Assembly: GCF_024679245.1 (NCBI RefSeq)
Contig: NC_090180.1
Location: 13,743,007 to 13,807,006, forward strand
Origin: Pseudorasbora parva
Taxonomy: Eukaryota; Chordata; Actinopteri; Cypriniformes; Gobionidae
Length of the DNA stretch: 64,000 bases
Direction of reading: 5' to 3'
The notes beneath the pieces are model-generated. The model searched no databases, had not been told where the DNA came from, and was given only the letters and a program-made list of their open reading frames with translations. How positions within the stretch are numbered: the first letter of the stretch is position 1; every line of letters begins with the position of its first letter. Below, piece after piece: positions 1 to 13,568 of the stretch. The translations under genes were made by a program, and so were the position numbers.

Positions 1-85
<85 letters not shown>
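1..85. repeat. (AG)n microsatellite
   Basis: Uninterrupted AG dinucleotide tract that starts at or before the window edge. Confidence 0.98.
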
Positions 86-88
<3 letters not shown>

Positions 89-89
89 T

Positions 90-400
90 ACAACGTCATT
101 ACTCCCGGCTTCAGTGTCACATGATCCTTCAGAAATCAGTCTCATACAGAATTGCTGCTCAAGACACATTTCTTATTATTATCATCAATGTTGAAAACAG
201 TTGTGCACCTTAATATGTTTAAGGAAACAGTGATACAGGATTGTTTGATGGATATAAGTTTCAAAATAACAGTATTTATTTAAAATAAATCCCTTTTGTA
301 ACATTTCAAAATGTATTTTCTGTCACTTTTGATCAATATAATGTATCCTTATTAATAGAAGTCTTACTGACCCCCAAACATTTCAATGGTAGAGCAGTTA
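90..400. repeat. Dispersed DNA-element fragment
   Basis: It carries the block 'cttcagtgtcacatgatcc' followed by 'ttcagaaatca', which recurs at about 770-830, 36295-36320 and (inverted) 54475-54540. Its right end reads 'tactgacccccaaacattt', like the end of a common cyprinid inverted-repeat element. Only a partial copy is visible, so I give no family name. Confidence 0.6.
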
Positions 401-507
401 TAGTTAGTTTTAAAACTAAAACATGTTATTATAACCTACCCTGGCCTGACATGAAAAAAAAAAAAAAAAAAATCCTTGTCCTTGCAAAACCGTCCTTTCA
501 GTTAAAT

Positions 508-1497
508 TACAGTACAGGCCAAAAGTTTGGACACATTACTATTTGTAATGTTTTTGAAAGAAGTTTCTTCTGCTCATCAAGCCTGCATTTATTTGTAAAA
601 AATATACAGAATTTATTCTTATTTATTGTGATTATATAACATAATTATATATATTGTGATATATTATTACAATTTAAAATATTTGTTTTTTTATGTTTTA
701 TTTATTATACATTAAATTATCATTTATTTCTGTGACGCAAATCTGATTTTTCAGGATCATTACTCAAGTCTTCAGTGTCACATGTGACGTCCAGTCTATC
801 ACATGATGCTTCAGAAATCATTCTAATATTCTGATTTATTATAAGTGTTAGAAACAGTTCTGCTTTTTTCATTTCAAGTTCATATTTAATTAATAAAATG
901 TTCAAAAGAACTGCCTTTATTCTAAATAAAAACATATTTTCAAATAATATAAATCTCTAAACTATCTTTTTTTTAATCAATTTAACACATCCTTGCTGAA
1001 TAAAATTATTGATTTATAAAAAAAAAAAAAAAAAAAAAAAATGACTGACCTTAAATTACTGACCTGTAGTGTATATTGTTGTTACAAAGATTTCTATTTT
1101 TAAAACATTTGCTTCTTTTTTTATTTTAATATATATATATATATTTAATTTATTCCTCAAAGTATTATAAAAAAGTATCACAGGTTATAAAAAAATATTA
1201 AGCAGCACAACTGTTTCCAACTTTGAAAATGAATCATCGTATTAGAATGATTTCTTCAGAGACACTGCAGACTGGAGGAATGATACTGAAAATTCAGCTC
1301 TGCATCACAGAAATTAATGATCATTTAAAGTATAATCAATTGAAAACGAATTATTTTAAATTGTAATAATATATCACAATATTAAACATTTTTTTTCTGT
1401 ATTTTTGATCAAATAAATGTAGGCTTGATGAGCAGAAGAAACTTCTTTAAAAAACATTACAAATAGTAATGTGTCCAAACTTTTGGCCTGTACTGTA
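508..1497. mobile_element. Non-autonomous Tc1/mariner-like element, TA-flanked
   Basis: The left end TACAGTACAGGCCAAAAG is matched in inverted orientation by the right end, which finishes GGCCTGTACTGTA. The matching arms run on for about 80 bp each, through 'acattactatttgtaatg'. Both ends sit on TA, the Tc1/mariner target. The interior has poly-A and AT-rich sequence, part of the dispersed block seen at 90-400, and no transposase frame. Inference: a deleted or internal-deletion derivative mobilised in trans. Confidence 0.75.
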
Positions 1498-2564
1498 GGT
1501 CTCCATTATATCTAAATATCTTATTGTGGGATGTTATTTTACAGCCTATATATATATATATATATTTTTTTATTTAATAAAAAAATATATATTTTTAACC
1601 ATAACAATAAATGCAAGTATTAAAAATGTCAATGTGTTAGACTTAGGGCCTTATTTTGTTTAACACACTGAGTATTTAAATCTGTTCTGGCTCTCAAAAG
1701 CTTTGTCGCTAGACTTCACACAATCTCATTGTCTCTTGCAGTTTCCGCCTCCCGGAGAAACAGCTTTGCAGACCTGTGATATGGATACAGAGCAGGTAGC
1801 TCACCTCTCTGGTAATTGAGTTCACAGCTGGTAGCTGTGCCTCAGTAGACTTCTCACCCAGGAGGGAACAAAGGCCATCCTCTTCCCCGGCAGGTCAGAG
1901 TGGCTCATCAATAGCACAGACTTAAATAGATGTCGCAATTACGTGCCTCAGGTCCAATGGGCTAATTATTGTCGTAAACTCTTTAGTGACGGCAGCCCAC
2001 ACTGTTCATTTATCCTGCTGCTCTAAAGGACTGGCAACGTTTCTGCAATGTTCATTTATTGCAAAGCATCATCTCCTACATGTTCTCATTGCAAGCCTTC
2101 AATGCTCGTTTCCTCCATGACAGTATATTGTTTGTTGTGAGCTGTTAATGATACCTGGTGTGAAATATTTCATGAATAAGATCATTATAAATTAGCCGAC
2201 AATGGGAATTTTAAAATGGATGCTTTTAGTAATTACTAAACAGTTTGCAATTTGGAGAATTTGTCATTACATGAAATCTCCTTGAGGCAGATTACTTCCT
2301 TGGCATGAGTCAGGTTGAGGAACATGTTTCTGCGGAGGAGTCTTTGACTATTTGCGTCAAAACGCCCAGATCTGCGATAGCAGACTCCTTCATGCAGGTC
2401 TGACTGACAACAATGATGAAGAGAGGGGATCGCTGGAGAGGATGAAGATGTCGGTGGTAGAGCAAGAGGGCACAACTCCACGTCTGAATAGAATGAAAAA
2501 AAGCATACAGGTTCAGAAAGCTAGAAGAAAAACAGCAACAGAAATAATATGAACTGTTATTACA
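1498..2564. other. Intergenic, no gene seen
   Basis: A short (TA)n tract lies near 1548-1566. The rest is low-repeat sequence with no frame that resembles a known protein. A 54-bp exon-like piece at 1741-1794, with an acceptor-like 'ctcttgcag' and a following GT, was considered and not accepted. Confidence 0.5.
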
Positions 2565-2620
2565 GGCAGTGCTGGAGAAAGCTACATTTAAAAGTAATGC
2601 ATTGCAATACTGCAATTAAA

Positions 2621-2819
2621 AAGTAACTTATACTTTAAAAAATGATGGGTTAAAACCAACCCAAGTTGGGTTGAAAATGGACAAACCCAGTGATTGGGTA
2701 GTTTTAAGCAAACATTTAACCCAACTGTTGGGTTAAAACAACCCAATTGCTGGGTTTGTCCATTTTCAACCCAACTTGGGTTGGTTTTAACCCAGCATTT
2801 TTTAAAGTATAAGTTACTT
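2621..2819. repeat. Palindromic MITE (about 200 bp)
   Basis: The stretch is a near-complete inverted repeat. It opens with AAGTAACTTATACTTT and closes with its complement AAAGTATAAGTTACTT, both arms being rich in AACCCAAC/GTTGGGTT. The centre is TTAACCCAAC-T-GTTGGGTTAA at 2716-2736. It has no coding capacity and abuts the next element at 2818. The upstream 'aaaagtaatgcattgcaata' (2590-2610) looks like the flank of a 'gtaacgcgttac' type repeat such as the one at 48894-49402. Confidence 0.8.
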
Positions 2820-3249
2820 AAAGCTACACTGTGTGACATTTTCCCCCATCTAGCGGTGAAAAGGAATATGACCATAATATTAGTTTCTGTTCCTCTCAAT
2901 TCTGATTTCGTTTTAACTCCTACGGTGGCTGATTTAGTCCAAGATTAACATGGCAATTCTCCTCTTCACATTCGACACAGTGCCATCGAGTGTTAAAACG
3001 CGAAAGGTGAAGCTTGAATTTATGGGTATGTCCCTCTTTGGCTAATGTACTTTCAAGATGGAGGAGCAACATGGCGACCGGCATTCGAACCCCTCACCCA
3101 TATGTATTTTCAATGGCATATTATAAACTTATGATAATATTTAATTATGTGAAAGAAGTAAATAAACATTAATGAGCACATATATTTTTGAAAGAACTAA
3201 GAGTTTTTAGCTAAGAATAAACTAAAAAAGTTACACAGTGTAGCTTTAA
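2818..3249. mobile_element. TTAA-flanked MITE, family A copy 1
   Basis: The ends are TTAAAGCTACACTGTGTGA and, inverted, ACACAGTGTAGCTTTAA, and the length is 432 bp. A second copy of the same length lies in the opposite orientation at 15006-15436. The TTAA at both edges fits the target preference of the piggyBac superfamily; membership is inferred, since there is no transposase. Confidence 0.8.
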
Positions 3250-3285
3250 CGCAATATAGAGTAACGCATCAGAAAATGCGCCAGA

Positions 3286-3576
3286 GTATCCTATGTACCA
3301 CTGGAAAAAATAGCATTTTGTTTGAAGAAACGTCAAGATTTGTTTGCAAAACATTGGGGCAACTTTCTCTCGTATCTTGGTATAACAACAGGACAAAGTA
3401 CTTAAATTTCAAATAACTTTCCATGTCTTTTGTTCAGTGTGTCTATGGTTTATTTGTGGCACTGGGTGGGGATTGGGGTATGTTAGGGTTTTGTACAAGG
3501 GAAGATCTGTACAGTCTATCCTGTATTTTGTACTGAAATGTAATATTAAAACCCAATAAATACAATGTTAAAAAAA
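3286..3576 (+). mobile_element. 5'-truncated L1-like retrotransposon 3' end
   Basis: The insert is bounded by a perfect 15-bp direct repeat, AGAAAATGCGCCAGA, at 3271-3285 and 3577-3591. It ends with AATAAA (3555-3560) and a short A tract, the signature of target-primed reverse transcription. Its first part is open for about 42 codons and ends ...NRTKYLNFK before a stop, which resembles the C-terminus of L1-clade reverse transcriptases. A processed retrocopy of another transcript is the alternative. Confidence 0.7.
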
Positions 3577-3591
3577 AGAAAATGCGCCAGA

Positions 3592-4354
3592 CTGGACACG
3601 GTGTAAATGACTTCCACGCTTACCTCAGCTCTGCGCTCTAGTGATGAATGAAATCTGATTCCTGCTGCATTTGTGTCGTGGCTTTCGTTCGGCTCACTCA
3701 CACGTTTTTAAAAAGACACGTTCAGTTTTTAATTGTAGTGTTTATTTTCTAACTGAACGAAATGATTGTATTACTTTATGGAAATCAACGACGTTGGGGG
3801 GCGGTTCCGGTGCCGCTATAACCAGTAGTGGTGGCTTTGGGAGTGGCCTCGTCGGGCCGCGAACAAGTGCATTCTGGAAGTTATTGTCTTTCATCTCCAT
3901 TTGAAAAAAATGCATTTTCTGTCAAAAATCATTTCACATTTCTACTAAATTAATGACCCAGTTTAAATACAAACCATAATGCTAAATCACCCTATAATTT
4001 GCGTGTTGTCAGTAGATCCCCGTTGAGTAAATCTGGCCCTAAAAGGGAAATAAGTCCGCCTCAGGCTGAAGGAAATGCAAGGTCACTCCATGTAGAGGGC
4101 GAAGCTCAAACAAACTTTCAGCTGTGCTGCCATTCTGGAGAAAAATATTCAGCAAAAGTTCAAGAAACACAAATGTGATGTTTATCTAAAGTCATTTTTG
4201 CTTATTAGTATGGTTGAATTAGATCATTGAAAGTTCGGAGCAAACACATTGGTTAATAAAACTAGATTAAACTAGAATATATTGTGTTTTTTATACAATA
4301 TATAAGAATATATTGTGTTTTTTAAAGAAACCCTGTTGTGCAAAATGTTGTTTG
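3592..4354. other. Intergenic, no gene seen
   Basis: Mixed sequence with a G-rich patch near 3790-3860 and no recognisable coding or RNA signal. Confidence 0.5.
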
Positions 4355-4530
4355 TATACTGAACAAAATTATAAACGCAATACTTTTGTTTTTGCCCCCA
4401 TTTATCATGAGCTGAAATCAAAGATCTAGACTTTTTACACAAAAGGCCTATTTCTCTCAAATATTGTTCACAAATATAATTTGCATCCACCACATGGATC
4501 CGCCGCATGTATATTAAATGATGTAAGGGC
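4355..4530 (+). mobile_element. Tc1-like transposon left-end fragment
   Basis: The sequence from 'tatactgaacaaaattataa' through 'tttatcatgagctgaaatca' matches the left-terminal region of a common fish Tc1/mariner-like element as I remember it. The right end and transposase are absent, so this is a truncated relic. Confidence 0.6.
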
Positions 4531-5755
4531 GTAGTTACATTCAAGCTAGTTTAAGGCACGACAGGTTTTTTTCACAGCAAAGAAACATTTAAAGATGTAA
4601 TTTTTTGTGATCAAACAGGAGTTTTAAAGGATAAAATGGCTGACTACAGGGGGACTTTAACATTTGATTATTGTTTTCATTTTACTCTTTTTATTTATTT
4701 TGAGAAATACTGAATCTGTTTTTGTGCGAGTGAGATGTAAATGCATTCACCTTTAGTTTAGAACTACAATAACCATCATGTTTACACAGCACACACGTTT
4801 ACACTGCACTAACTCCCGATTTCTCTCAACATGGGGACAGAAGAGATCTCAGTCAATACATGAGAAAACAAAGTAACTTGCATTACTTATTCAAAAAAGT
4901 TGCTTTAATTAAAGGATTAGTTCACTTTTAAATAAACTTTTGCTCACCCCCATGTCATCCAAGATGTCAATGTCTTTCTTTCTTCAGTTGAAAAGAAATT
5001 AAGGTTATGATGAAAACATTCCAGGATTTTTCACCATATAATGGACTTCAATGGGCATCAAACGGTTCAAGGTCCAAATGAGTTTCAGTGCAGCTTCAAA
5101 GGGCTTTAAACGATACCAGACGATAAATAAGGGTCTTATCTAGCGAAACAATTAAGTTTAATTAATTAATAACAATTATTTTTTTAAATTAAGTTTTATA
5201 AGCACAAATTCTCGCGTTGCTCACGTTTGTGACGTCGCGTAATACGGTATTATGTTTGAAAAGTCACTTGACGTAGGTGGAAGTACAGAGTCAGTGTTTG
5301 TGTGGAAGGAGGACCATATACACATATTCAAATGTCTTTGTGTCAGTTTATCGTTTAAAATGCCCATTTTGTGTGCGTATCCTGGGTGTTTTAATATTAG
5401 AAAGCTTAAAAGAAAATTTTCGTCTGGACAGAAATTTGTGACTTTTAGACGTGTATAGATTTCCTATAATCTGAGCGACTGAAACTGTGGTTGCTCGCGC
5501 TGCACTTGGATAAACTGTTTTACCTTTTAACTCACTTTTTTTGTTAACAGCGTTTGACTTAGTATGTGCACGTTCCACAAGCTGCACTGAAACTGTCATT
5601 TAGACCTTGAGCCGTCTGGTCCCATTGAAGTCCATTATATGGAGAAAAATCCTGGAATGTTTTCACCATAACCTTAATTTCTTTTTGACTGAAGAAAGAA
5701 AGACATTGACATCTTGGATGACATGTGGGTGAGTAAATTATCAGCAAAAGTTTAT

Positions 5756-6337
5756 TTAACCCTTGTATGGTGTTTGGGTCTGTTGGACCCGTTTTCATTT
5801 TTTATCAAAAGAAAAATGATACGATTAATTATTTTTTCAAATTGAGACTCATTGGCCTTGGCTCATTTTCTGTGAGGAATATCAGAACACATTTTCAATG
5901 ACCACACACTGTACACCCCCCCTACACATTCATATTACCACTGGACCCAAGGCTAATAAAAGTGTGGAAAATGTAGGTCCTGTGTACCTTTACTCTGTCC
6001 TCCTACTGTTAGGGCCTGCTGTTAGTGTGTGTACGTTCATGTATATATGGTTTATGAGGACACAAATGTGTATAATGACATGGGTATTACAACGTTTATG
6101 ACGACATGTGTCCTCATACTAAAACATACTAAATGGTGTTTTTTGAAATTCAAAAAATGCCACAAGTTTTCTGTGATTGGTTGGTTTAGGGGTAGGGTTA
6201 GTGTAGGGGGATAGATTATACAGTCTTAGAAAAACCATTATGCCTATGTAGAGTAACTAAACACCACATATCCAAGTGAGTGTGTGTGTGTGTGTGTGTG
6301 TTATTGGTGTGTGTGTGCGTGTGTCCTAGCGTGAATG

Positions 6338-6398
<61 letters not shown>

Positions 6399-6690
6399 GT
6401 GAGAGAGAGATGTGTGTAAGTGTGAGTGTGCAATAGTGAGTTTTGTTTCTACCCCTGCCGTTCCCACACGAGCTTGCAATTCTTAAATGTGATCTAACAA
6501 AGGTAAAGAGAAAATATTAACCATATATGCTGTTTATATTGCTTGTAATTGGGATGAAGTAAACATCTGCTGAGTATTTTAACATAACATTTTTGATTGT
6601 GTTGAATTAAAAACCCAAAAATACAGTGGGTCCACCAGACCCACGTACACTGGCTGAGTAACAAAAATATGAACACCACATAAGGGTTAA
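5756..6690. mobile_element. TTAA-flanked MITE inserted in the outer MITE
   Basis: The left end TTAACCCTTGTATGGTGTT is matched inverted by AACACCACATAAGGGTTAA. Inner arms 'gggtctgttggacccg' and 'gtgggtccaccagaccca' are also related. TTAA is present on both sides and the host element's arm continues across it, so TTAA is the duplicated target. The interior holds a (TG)n tract and no transposase. Confidence 0.8.
6281..6396. repeat. Interrupted (TG)n microsatellite
   Basis: Two TG tracts separated by 'ttattgg...cctagcgtgaatgag', inside the element at 5756-6690. Confidence 0.95.
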
Positions 6691-6707
6691 AAGTGAACTA
6701 ATCCTTT

Positions 6708-8108
6708 AGGCTCATTGGAAATACGTGACTCTGCCTACATTTTTGCACCACCCGAAATATGGACCTCCAGGAACGTTTACCTGAAATTTTTGGGTGAAAC
6801 GTCCACCGGAGGTGCTAAGTGGTAATACGGTATTTTTTCTCTATTCACAGACTGATCTCATGAAATGGCATATGTATGACACGCCAATTCGTATGCCATT
6901 TTGGCAGACGCATAATCGCTTTTTAGTGTGTTTATCAACGCCATTAGGAGGTCAGGAGAATCCATCATTTAATATTCATCAGAGTTATGGAAATGTATCA
7001 TCATTTTACAAATAAAGTTTCGGAGAAGGATACTTTCTACATCCTTGTATCCTGCGGTCACTCCGGAACTATAGGTTCCTCCATCGATTTAGTTAAAAAA
7101 AGAAGAATCGAAAAGGAATCGAAAACAACAGTGCGGAATCGATTCTTGAAATCGACGGAAACAGGAACGCAGACAAAATGATTGCACAATGTTTTGCTGT
7201 CTGCACTGTTCCACACATCTTTAAAGTCGGCAAAACATTTCTCTCGTAAAGCGGAGAAAAAGAGTAGCACTTGACGGGGTTGCCAGGTTTTCACAACAAA
7301 ACCCGTCCAATTGCAACTCAAAACTGTGTTAAAGTAGCCCAATTCCGCATGAAAACCGCAGACTTGGCAACACTGGATCGCAGTTTGTGTCCACCTGAGT
7401 TGGCGTCATTCGCCTCTGTCGCCCTTTTTTCAATGACGTACGGCTCGCATTTACTGGGCAATATCTGATTTGACCGCTTGCATGGCAGACGCTAATGCAC
7501 GCATCCGAATCATATCAGATTTATTACCACATATAAGTGAGGCCTGAATCCGATCTGAGGATATCGGAATTCATGCATTTTTTTACTGCTGACATGTTCA
7601 CATGTCATATCCGATCTGTGCCACATGAGAGGAAAAACATCGGAGTTGGGTCACTTGAACCAAGCAGTGTAAATGGGGCCTTAGAAATATGAATGAACGA
7701 GTGCGTGTGTTCTGTTTACAAAGGAGCGCGATGCCGCGATCATCATTTCAACGACTAAAACGTTAAGTTAAACTCTGTTCTTCACATGAAGATATCGTAT
7801 TACTTCAAAAGACTTGGAATGCAACATGAATTAATACTTTTATACATTTTTTTGGTCAGTTTTGCAATAAATACATGTACATTTATTTGCCTGTTACGTG
7901 TTTTATATTGTTGAGAGTGGGTAGGTTTAGGGTAGGAGTGGAGTTAGTTACTCCAAAATATAAAATTAGGCTATAAATATTCATTCTGTTAGATCAGGTT
8001 GGCGGAGCGCCTCCGGTGGACGTTTCACCCAAAAAGTGCAGGTAAACGTACCTGGAGGCACATATTTCGGGTGTTGCAAAAATGTAGTCACGTATTTCCA
8101 ATGAGCCT
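6708..8108. mobile_element. Long-TIR non-autonomous DNA element (1.4 kb)
   Basis: About 105 bp at the left (AGGCTCATTGGAAATACGTG...) is repeated inverted at the right (...CACGTATTTCCAATGAGCCT), including 'tgggtgaaacgtccaccgg' and its complement. It starts exactly where the 4909-6708 element ends. The interior is a patchwork of other dispersed repeats: 'ggttgccaggttttcacaac' at 7279 recurs inverted near 22670. No transposase is present. Confidence 0.75.
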
Positions 8109-8129
8109 GGGTTGCATTAAATGTATAGT

Positions 8130-8305
8130 ATACTGGTACACTATCAAAAAAAAGGTACACCTTTGTACCTAAAGTGTGCAGTTTAGTACATCAAAGGTAC
8201 ATATTGGTGCCAAAAGTGTACATTTTTATCTAAATGGTACACATTAGAACCTTTTTAAAGGTTACAATCCCAGAAACAACCTTTGTACCATTTTCTGAGT
8301 GCACG
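8130..8305. repeat. Dispersed 'ggtacac' repeat
   Basis: Repeated blocks of 'aaaggtacac', 'tttgtacc' and 'aaatggtacac' resemble a common fish inverted-repeat element. Exact ends are unclear. Confidence 0.5.
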
Positions 8306-8581
8306 CATAGAGCATTTTGATGGAATTGTTTATCACACTAATAGTATTGTAGTACCGTCTGGCTCCAGTTTTATGTTAAATTTCACAGTTTTGTTTTTCC
8401 AAAACTGTGTGTGATATTTTAATATTTGGCCACACATTTACACTTTGAACAGGCTAATGTAGGCATATTGTTACCTTCAGCTTTGCTTTGCCCATTATCG
8501 ACACATTGTGTAAAATAATGAACTTGCAATGTGTGATGCACTGAATTACTGCTCTGAATGATTTCAGAGTTATTTCAGTAC

Positions 8582-10182
<1,601 letters not shown>

Positions 10183-10533
10183 GCATTCTTCCAAGGCTCT
10201 CCTTAAGTTATACAAAAAAAATATTTTCATGATTTTTCATTTTTTTTTAAAATAATTTGTCAAATCAACTTAAATTAATGTGGTTCAGATAACATATTTA
10301 GAATTTCTATTTAAACCAATATCCTTTGCATTAACTACATTTTTTTATTTCAAATGAACTCAAAATTAAGGCACAGTTAACTTTCTTTTTTAAGTTAAAC
10401 CAACAATATTCTTTTACAGTGTATGAGTAAACGTTCTTCCAGTAACATTAATAGAATGTTTGTTCAGAGTTATATGGTCTTTAATAATGCTCTCAAAATG
10501 TATAGGACAAAAACTTTATTTATACATGGCTCT

Positions 10534-11333
10534 ACTGTAAAAAACAAGGTTGGATTGATTAACAAGTTATATCAACAAATGTTTACATTGCTTAAAGGTC
10601 CCGTTCTTCGCGATTCCATCTTTCAAACTTTAGTTAGTGTGAAATGTTGCTGTTAGAGCATAAATAATACCTGTAAAATTATAAAGCTCAAAGTTCAATG
10701 CCAAGCGAGATATTTTATTTAACAGAAGTTCCCTTTCAAAGCCTACAGAGAACGGCCGGTTTGGACTACACCCCTGCACTTCCTTGCTGTAATGACGTCA
10801 CTAGAACAGTTTGTTGACTAACCCTCCGCCCACAAGAACACGCAAAATAGGGGGCGTGGTCTTGTTGATCTCCCACGTGGAGAAGAGCGCGCATTCAGCG
10901 CTTGCATCTCCCCGTTATGGTAAGAGGCGGTACCTTTCCGGGCAAAGTGCGCTAAGCTGCTGTCCAATCACAACACGGGAAGCGTTGGCCCAATCAGAAC
11001 TCGTTACGTATTTCTGAAGGAGGGACTTCATAGAACAAGGAAATCATCAGGACGTTGTTAGGACAGAGGAAACAGCGCTGTACAGATAAGTAAATTGTGT
11101 GAAAAATACTGTTTTTTTACACACGAAACATGAACTCATGTTATATTGCACACTGTAAACATAATCAAAGCTTCGAAAACACACGAAGAACGGGACCTTT
11201 AACTCATCAAAATAAGTTGATGCAATTTTCAACTTTTCAACTCATTTTTGTCAGTTTAATGCAATTTAAGTTGAATTGACCTAAACATGCAGGGTGATTG
11301 TACTTAAAAATTTAAGGCAGACATTTTTCAGTG
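10534..11333. mobile_element. CACTGTAAAAA-type element hosting a MITE
   Basis: The left end 'actgtaaaaaacaaggttg' and right end 'cagacatttttcagtg' are roughly inverted and flank the TTAA MITE at 10592-11202. A related end, 'cttttacagtgta', lies at 10411-10423, so another fragment of this kind probably fills 10183-10423. Confidence 0.45.
10592..11202. mobile_element. TTAA-flanked MITE (AGGTCCCGTTCTTC family)
   Basis: The left end TTAAAGGTCCCGTTCTTCG is perfectly matched by the inverted right end CGAAGAACGGGACCTTTAA. The length is 611 bp, with a GC-richer core of 'gccggtttgg', 'tgacgtcac' and 'gggggcgtgg'. It is non-coding; piggyBac-like mobilisation is inferred from TTAA. Confidence 0.85.
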
Positions 11334-11339
11334 TGGAAT

Positions 11340-11545
11340 GTTTTTTAAGTGTTTTAGATGAACGTTCGTCTAACATTTTTGAATCTTTCAGAACATTCAG
11401 AAAACATTCAAAAGTAACATTCAAATAATGTTTGCGAAATGGAATATTCCTTTAACATTTTTAATGTTTCAGTGAACATTTAAAAACAACATTCTCATGA
11501 ATGTTAGCAAAAAAGTCTGAGAACAGTTTTATTAGCTGGGATCTT
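11340..11545. repeat. 'aacatt/aacgttc' dispersed repeat
   Basis: Recurrent AACATTC and GAACGTTC blocks end in 'gagaacagttttattagctg'. A longer relative lies at 33580-34220. Confidence 0.5.
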
Positions 11546-11592
11546 TTGTAGAGCTGCTTTACAGCTTTAACTTTAATTTGTTCAATAATTGA

Positions 11593-12267
11593 TTAAAGGT
11601 GCACTATGCAACTTTCCGTCCATTCTGTTTCCGGCTATTCTGAACAAAGGTGTAGTTTGATGACGCCAAGTGTGAGCGCAGTATCTTGGGACATGTGGTC
11701 TTCACCTCACAGCCGGTGGAAAATAGGACTCGGGAAGAAATCATGTTCATGGATGCGGTTATTAACGTTACTGTAGTGTAAAGCAAAGCAGGGCCGAGTG
11801 TTGTGGAGCTGAGCACGGCCGCTGGAGTGATTGCGATACAAATGCATCATTTATTATGACGGGACGGGACACAGTCGCCCGCACTTCCGCTTTTTCCGGT
11901 CATGATTATAAGGTAAAGCAGCTCTGTTTATCTTATTAGATACATTTAAGTGTGTTGAAAATGATGTTATGACGCTACTCTGTGTGTTCGCTCGGTGCTG
12001 CTGTGACACATGTTCACACTGCTAAGAGAAAAGCGCTTCTGCAGAATAAAACCGAGGGTAACGCAGACATGATTGACAGGCAGGCAAATTTCTCAAACGC
12101 TATGATGAAATGTCCCGGTCCTTGATCAAAATAGCAATTTTCTCACAATTTACAAATAGTTGGAAACATTTAGGATATTGTAAGTACTCAACTGAACAAA
12201 ATATACAACATTGACCTAGTGGTTTTTGGATATTTTACTGCAAAAATACTACATAGTGCACCTTTAA
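11593..12267. mobile_element. TTAA-flanked MITE, family B copy 1
   Basis: The left end is TTAAAGGTGCACTATGCAAC and the right end is CATAGTGCACCTTTAA, with TTAA on both edges and a length of 675 bp. A second copy in the same orientation lies at 58488-59140, sharing 'gcggttattaacgttactgt' and 'aaaaccgagggtaacgca'. No coding capacity. Confidence 0.85.
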
Positions 12268-12619
12268 TGTAAAATTCATACTGTTATTAATATGAAGCTG
12301 CTTTGAAACAATGTATTATATAAAGTGCTGTATACTGTATAGGGGAGAATGAGGATGAAAATAACACCTTTTGTTTGAGAATTGGTAACTCAGTGGTTGT
12401 TTGTGGTATATATCTCAAAATGTTATACAAGAGCCACATTTGTGTGCTACAAATATAACTCACTTGGACATGTACAACACAATCACAGATTATGTGAGTT
12501 AATGTCACACACAAAGAGTTCTGTTGTTACAACCTACCCTGCTGGGTGAGATGTAACACTAGCTGGGGATAGATGTAACATAGGCAGTTTGCTGAAATAA
12601 GATCCACACAAATTTATGC

Positions 12620-13568
12620 AAGAAGAACCAAGAATAATCCGTTTTGAGAGAGTTTGACAAGAGCCAAACTGTGATGGCTAGATGACTGGGTCAGAACATC
12701 TCTAAAACTGCAGCTCTTGTGGGATGTTCCTGGTCTGCAGTGATAAGTATCTATCAAAAGTGGTCCAAGGAAGGAACAATAGTAAACCGGCCAAGGCCCA
12801 TTGATGCAATTGGGGAACAAAGGCTGGCTCGTGTGGCCTGATCAAACAGACTATACTGTAGCTCAGATTGCTCAAGAAGTAAATGCTGGTTCTGAAAGAA
12901 AAATAGGTCTCAGAGAATGCATCGCATTTTGTTGCGCAGACCACCACCAAAAGCACCAAAGCGGGCACGTGAGCATCAGAACTGGACCACGAGTCAATGG
13001 AAGAAGGTGGCCTGGACTGATGTTTTCTTTTAAATCACGTGAATGGCTGGGTGTGTGTGTGTCGCTTACCCGGGGAACACACGGCACCAGGATGCACTAT
13101 GGAAAGAAGGCAAGCTGGTGGAGGTGTGATGCTTTAGGCAATGTTTTGCTGAACCTTGGGCCCTGCCATTCATGTGGATGTTACTTTGACACGTACGCAT
13201 TGTTGCAGATCATGTACACCCTTTCATGGAGACTATAATGCGCCCTGACACAAAGCAAAATAGTGCAGGAATGGTTTGAGGAGCACAAAAAACAGTTTAA
13301 GGTGTTGGCCTCCAAATTCCCCAGATCTCAATCTAATTGAGCATCTGTGGGATGTGTTGAACAAACAAGTCTGATCCATGGAGGCCCCACCTCGCAACTA
13401 ACAAGACTTAAAGGATCTGCTGCTAATATCTTGGAGCTAGATACCACAGCAGACCTTCAGGGGTCTATTGGACTCCATGCCTCAATGGGCCAGGGCTGTT
13501 TTGGCAGCAAAAGGGGGACCAACACAACATTAGGAAGGTGGTTATAATGTTGTGCCTGTTCAGTGCAT
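12620..13568 (+). pseudogene. Tc1-like transposase relic
   Basis: Conceptual reading across frames gives a DD34E-type transposase of the Tc1 group: WSKEGTIVNRP, then NWTTSQWKKVAWTDV (around the first Asp), and near the end NLIEHLWDVLNKQV (the Glu region). The order and spacing are right for the family. It is dead: there are several stops (for example after 'cgtgtggcc' and 'aacaaacaagtc'), frameshifts, and the central part with the second Asp appears deleted. The right end 'ggtggttataatgttgtgcc' resembles the terminal repeat of this family; no matching left end was found. Confidence 0.85.

Larger units (their letters stand above)
4909..6708. mobile_element. TTAA-type MITE (outer), split by an insertion
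   Basis: The left end is TTAAAGGATTAGTTCACTTT and the inverted right end is AAGTGAACTAATCCTTTA (6691-6708). The inner arms also match: 'ccccatgtcatccaagatgt' and 'attccaggatttttc' recur inverted at 5700-5730 and 5645-5660. The element is interrupted at an internal TTAA by a second element (5756-6690). With that insert removed, its right arm becomes continuous. Confidence 0.75.

Noticed and set aside
1741..1794. Exon-like 54-bp segment with acceptor and donor-like ends
   Set aside because: No frame matches a known protein, there are no partner exons nearby and the donor (gtagct) is weak.
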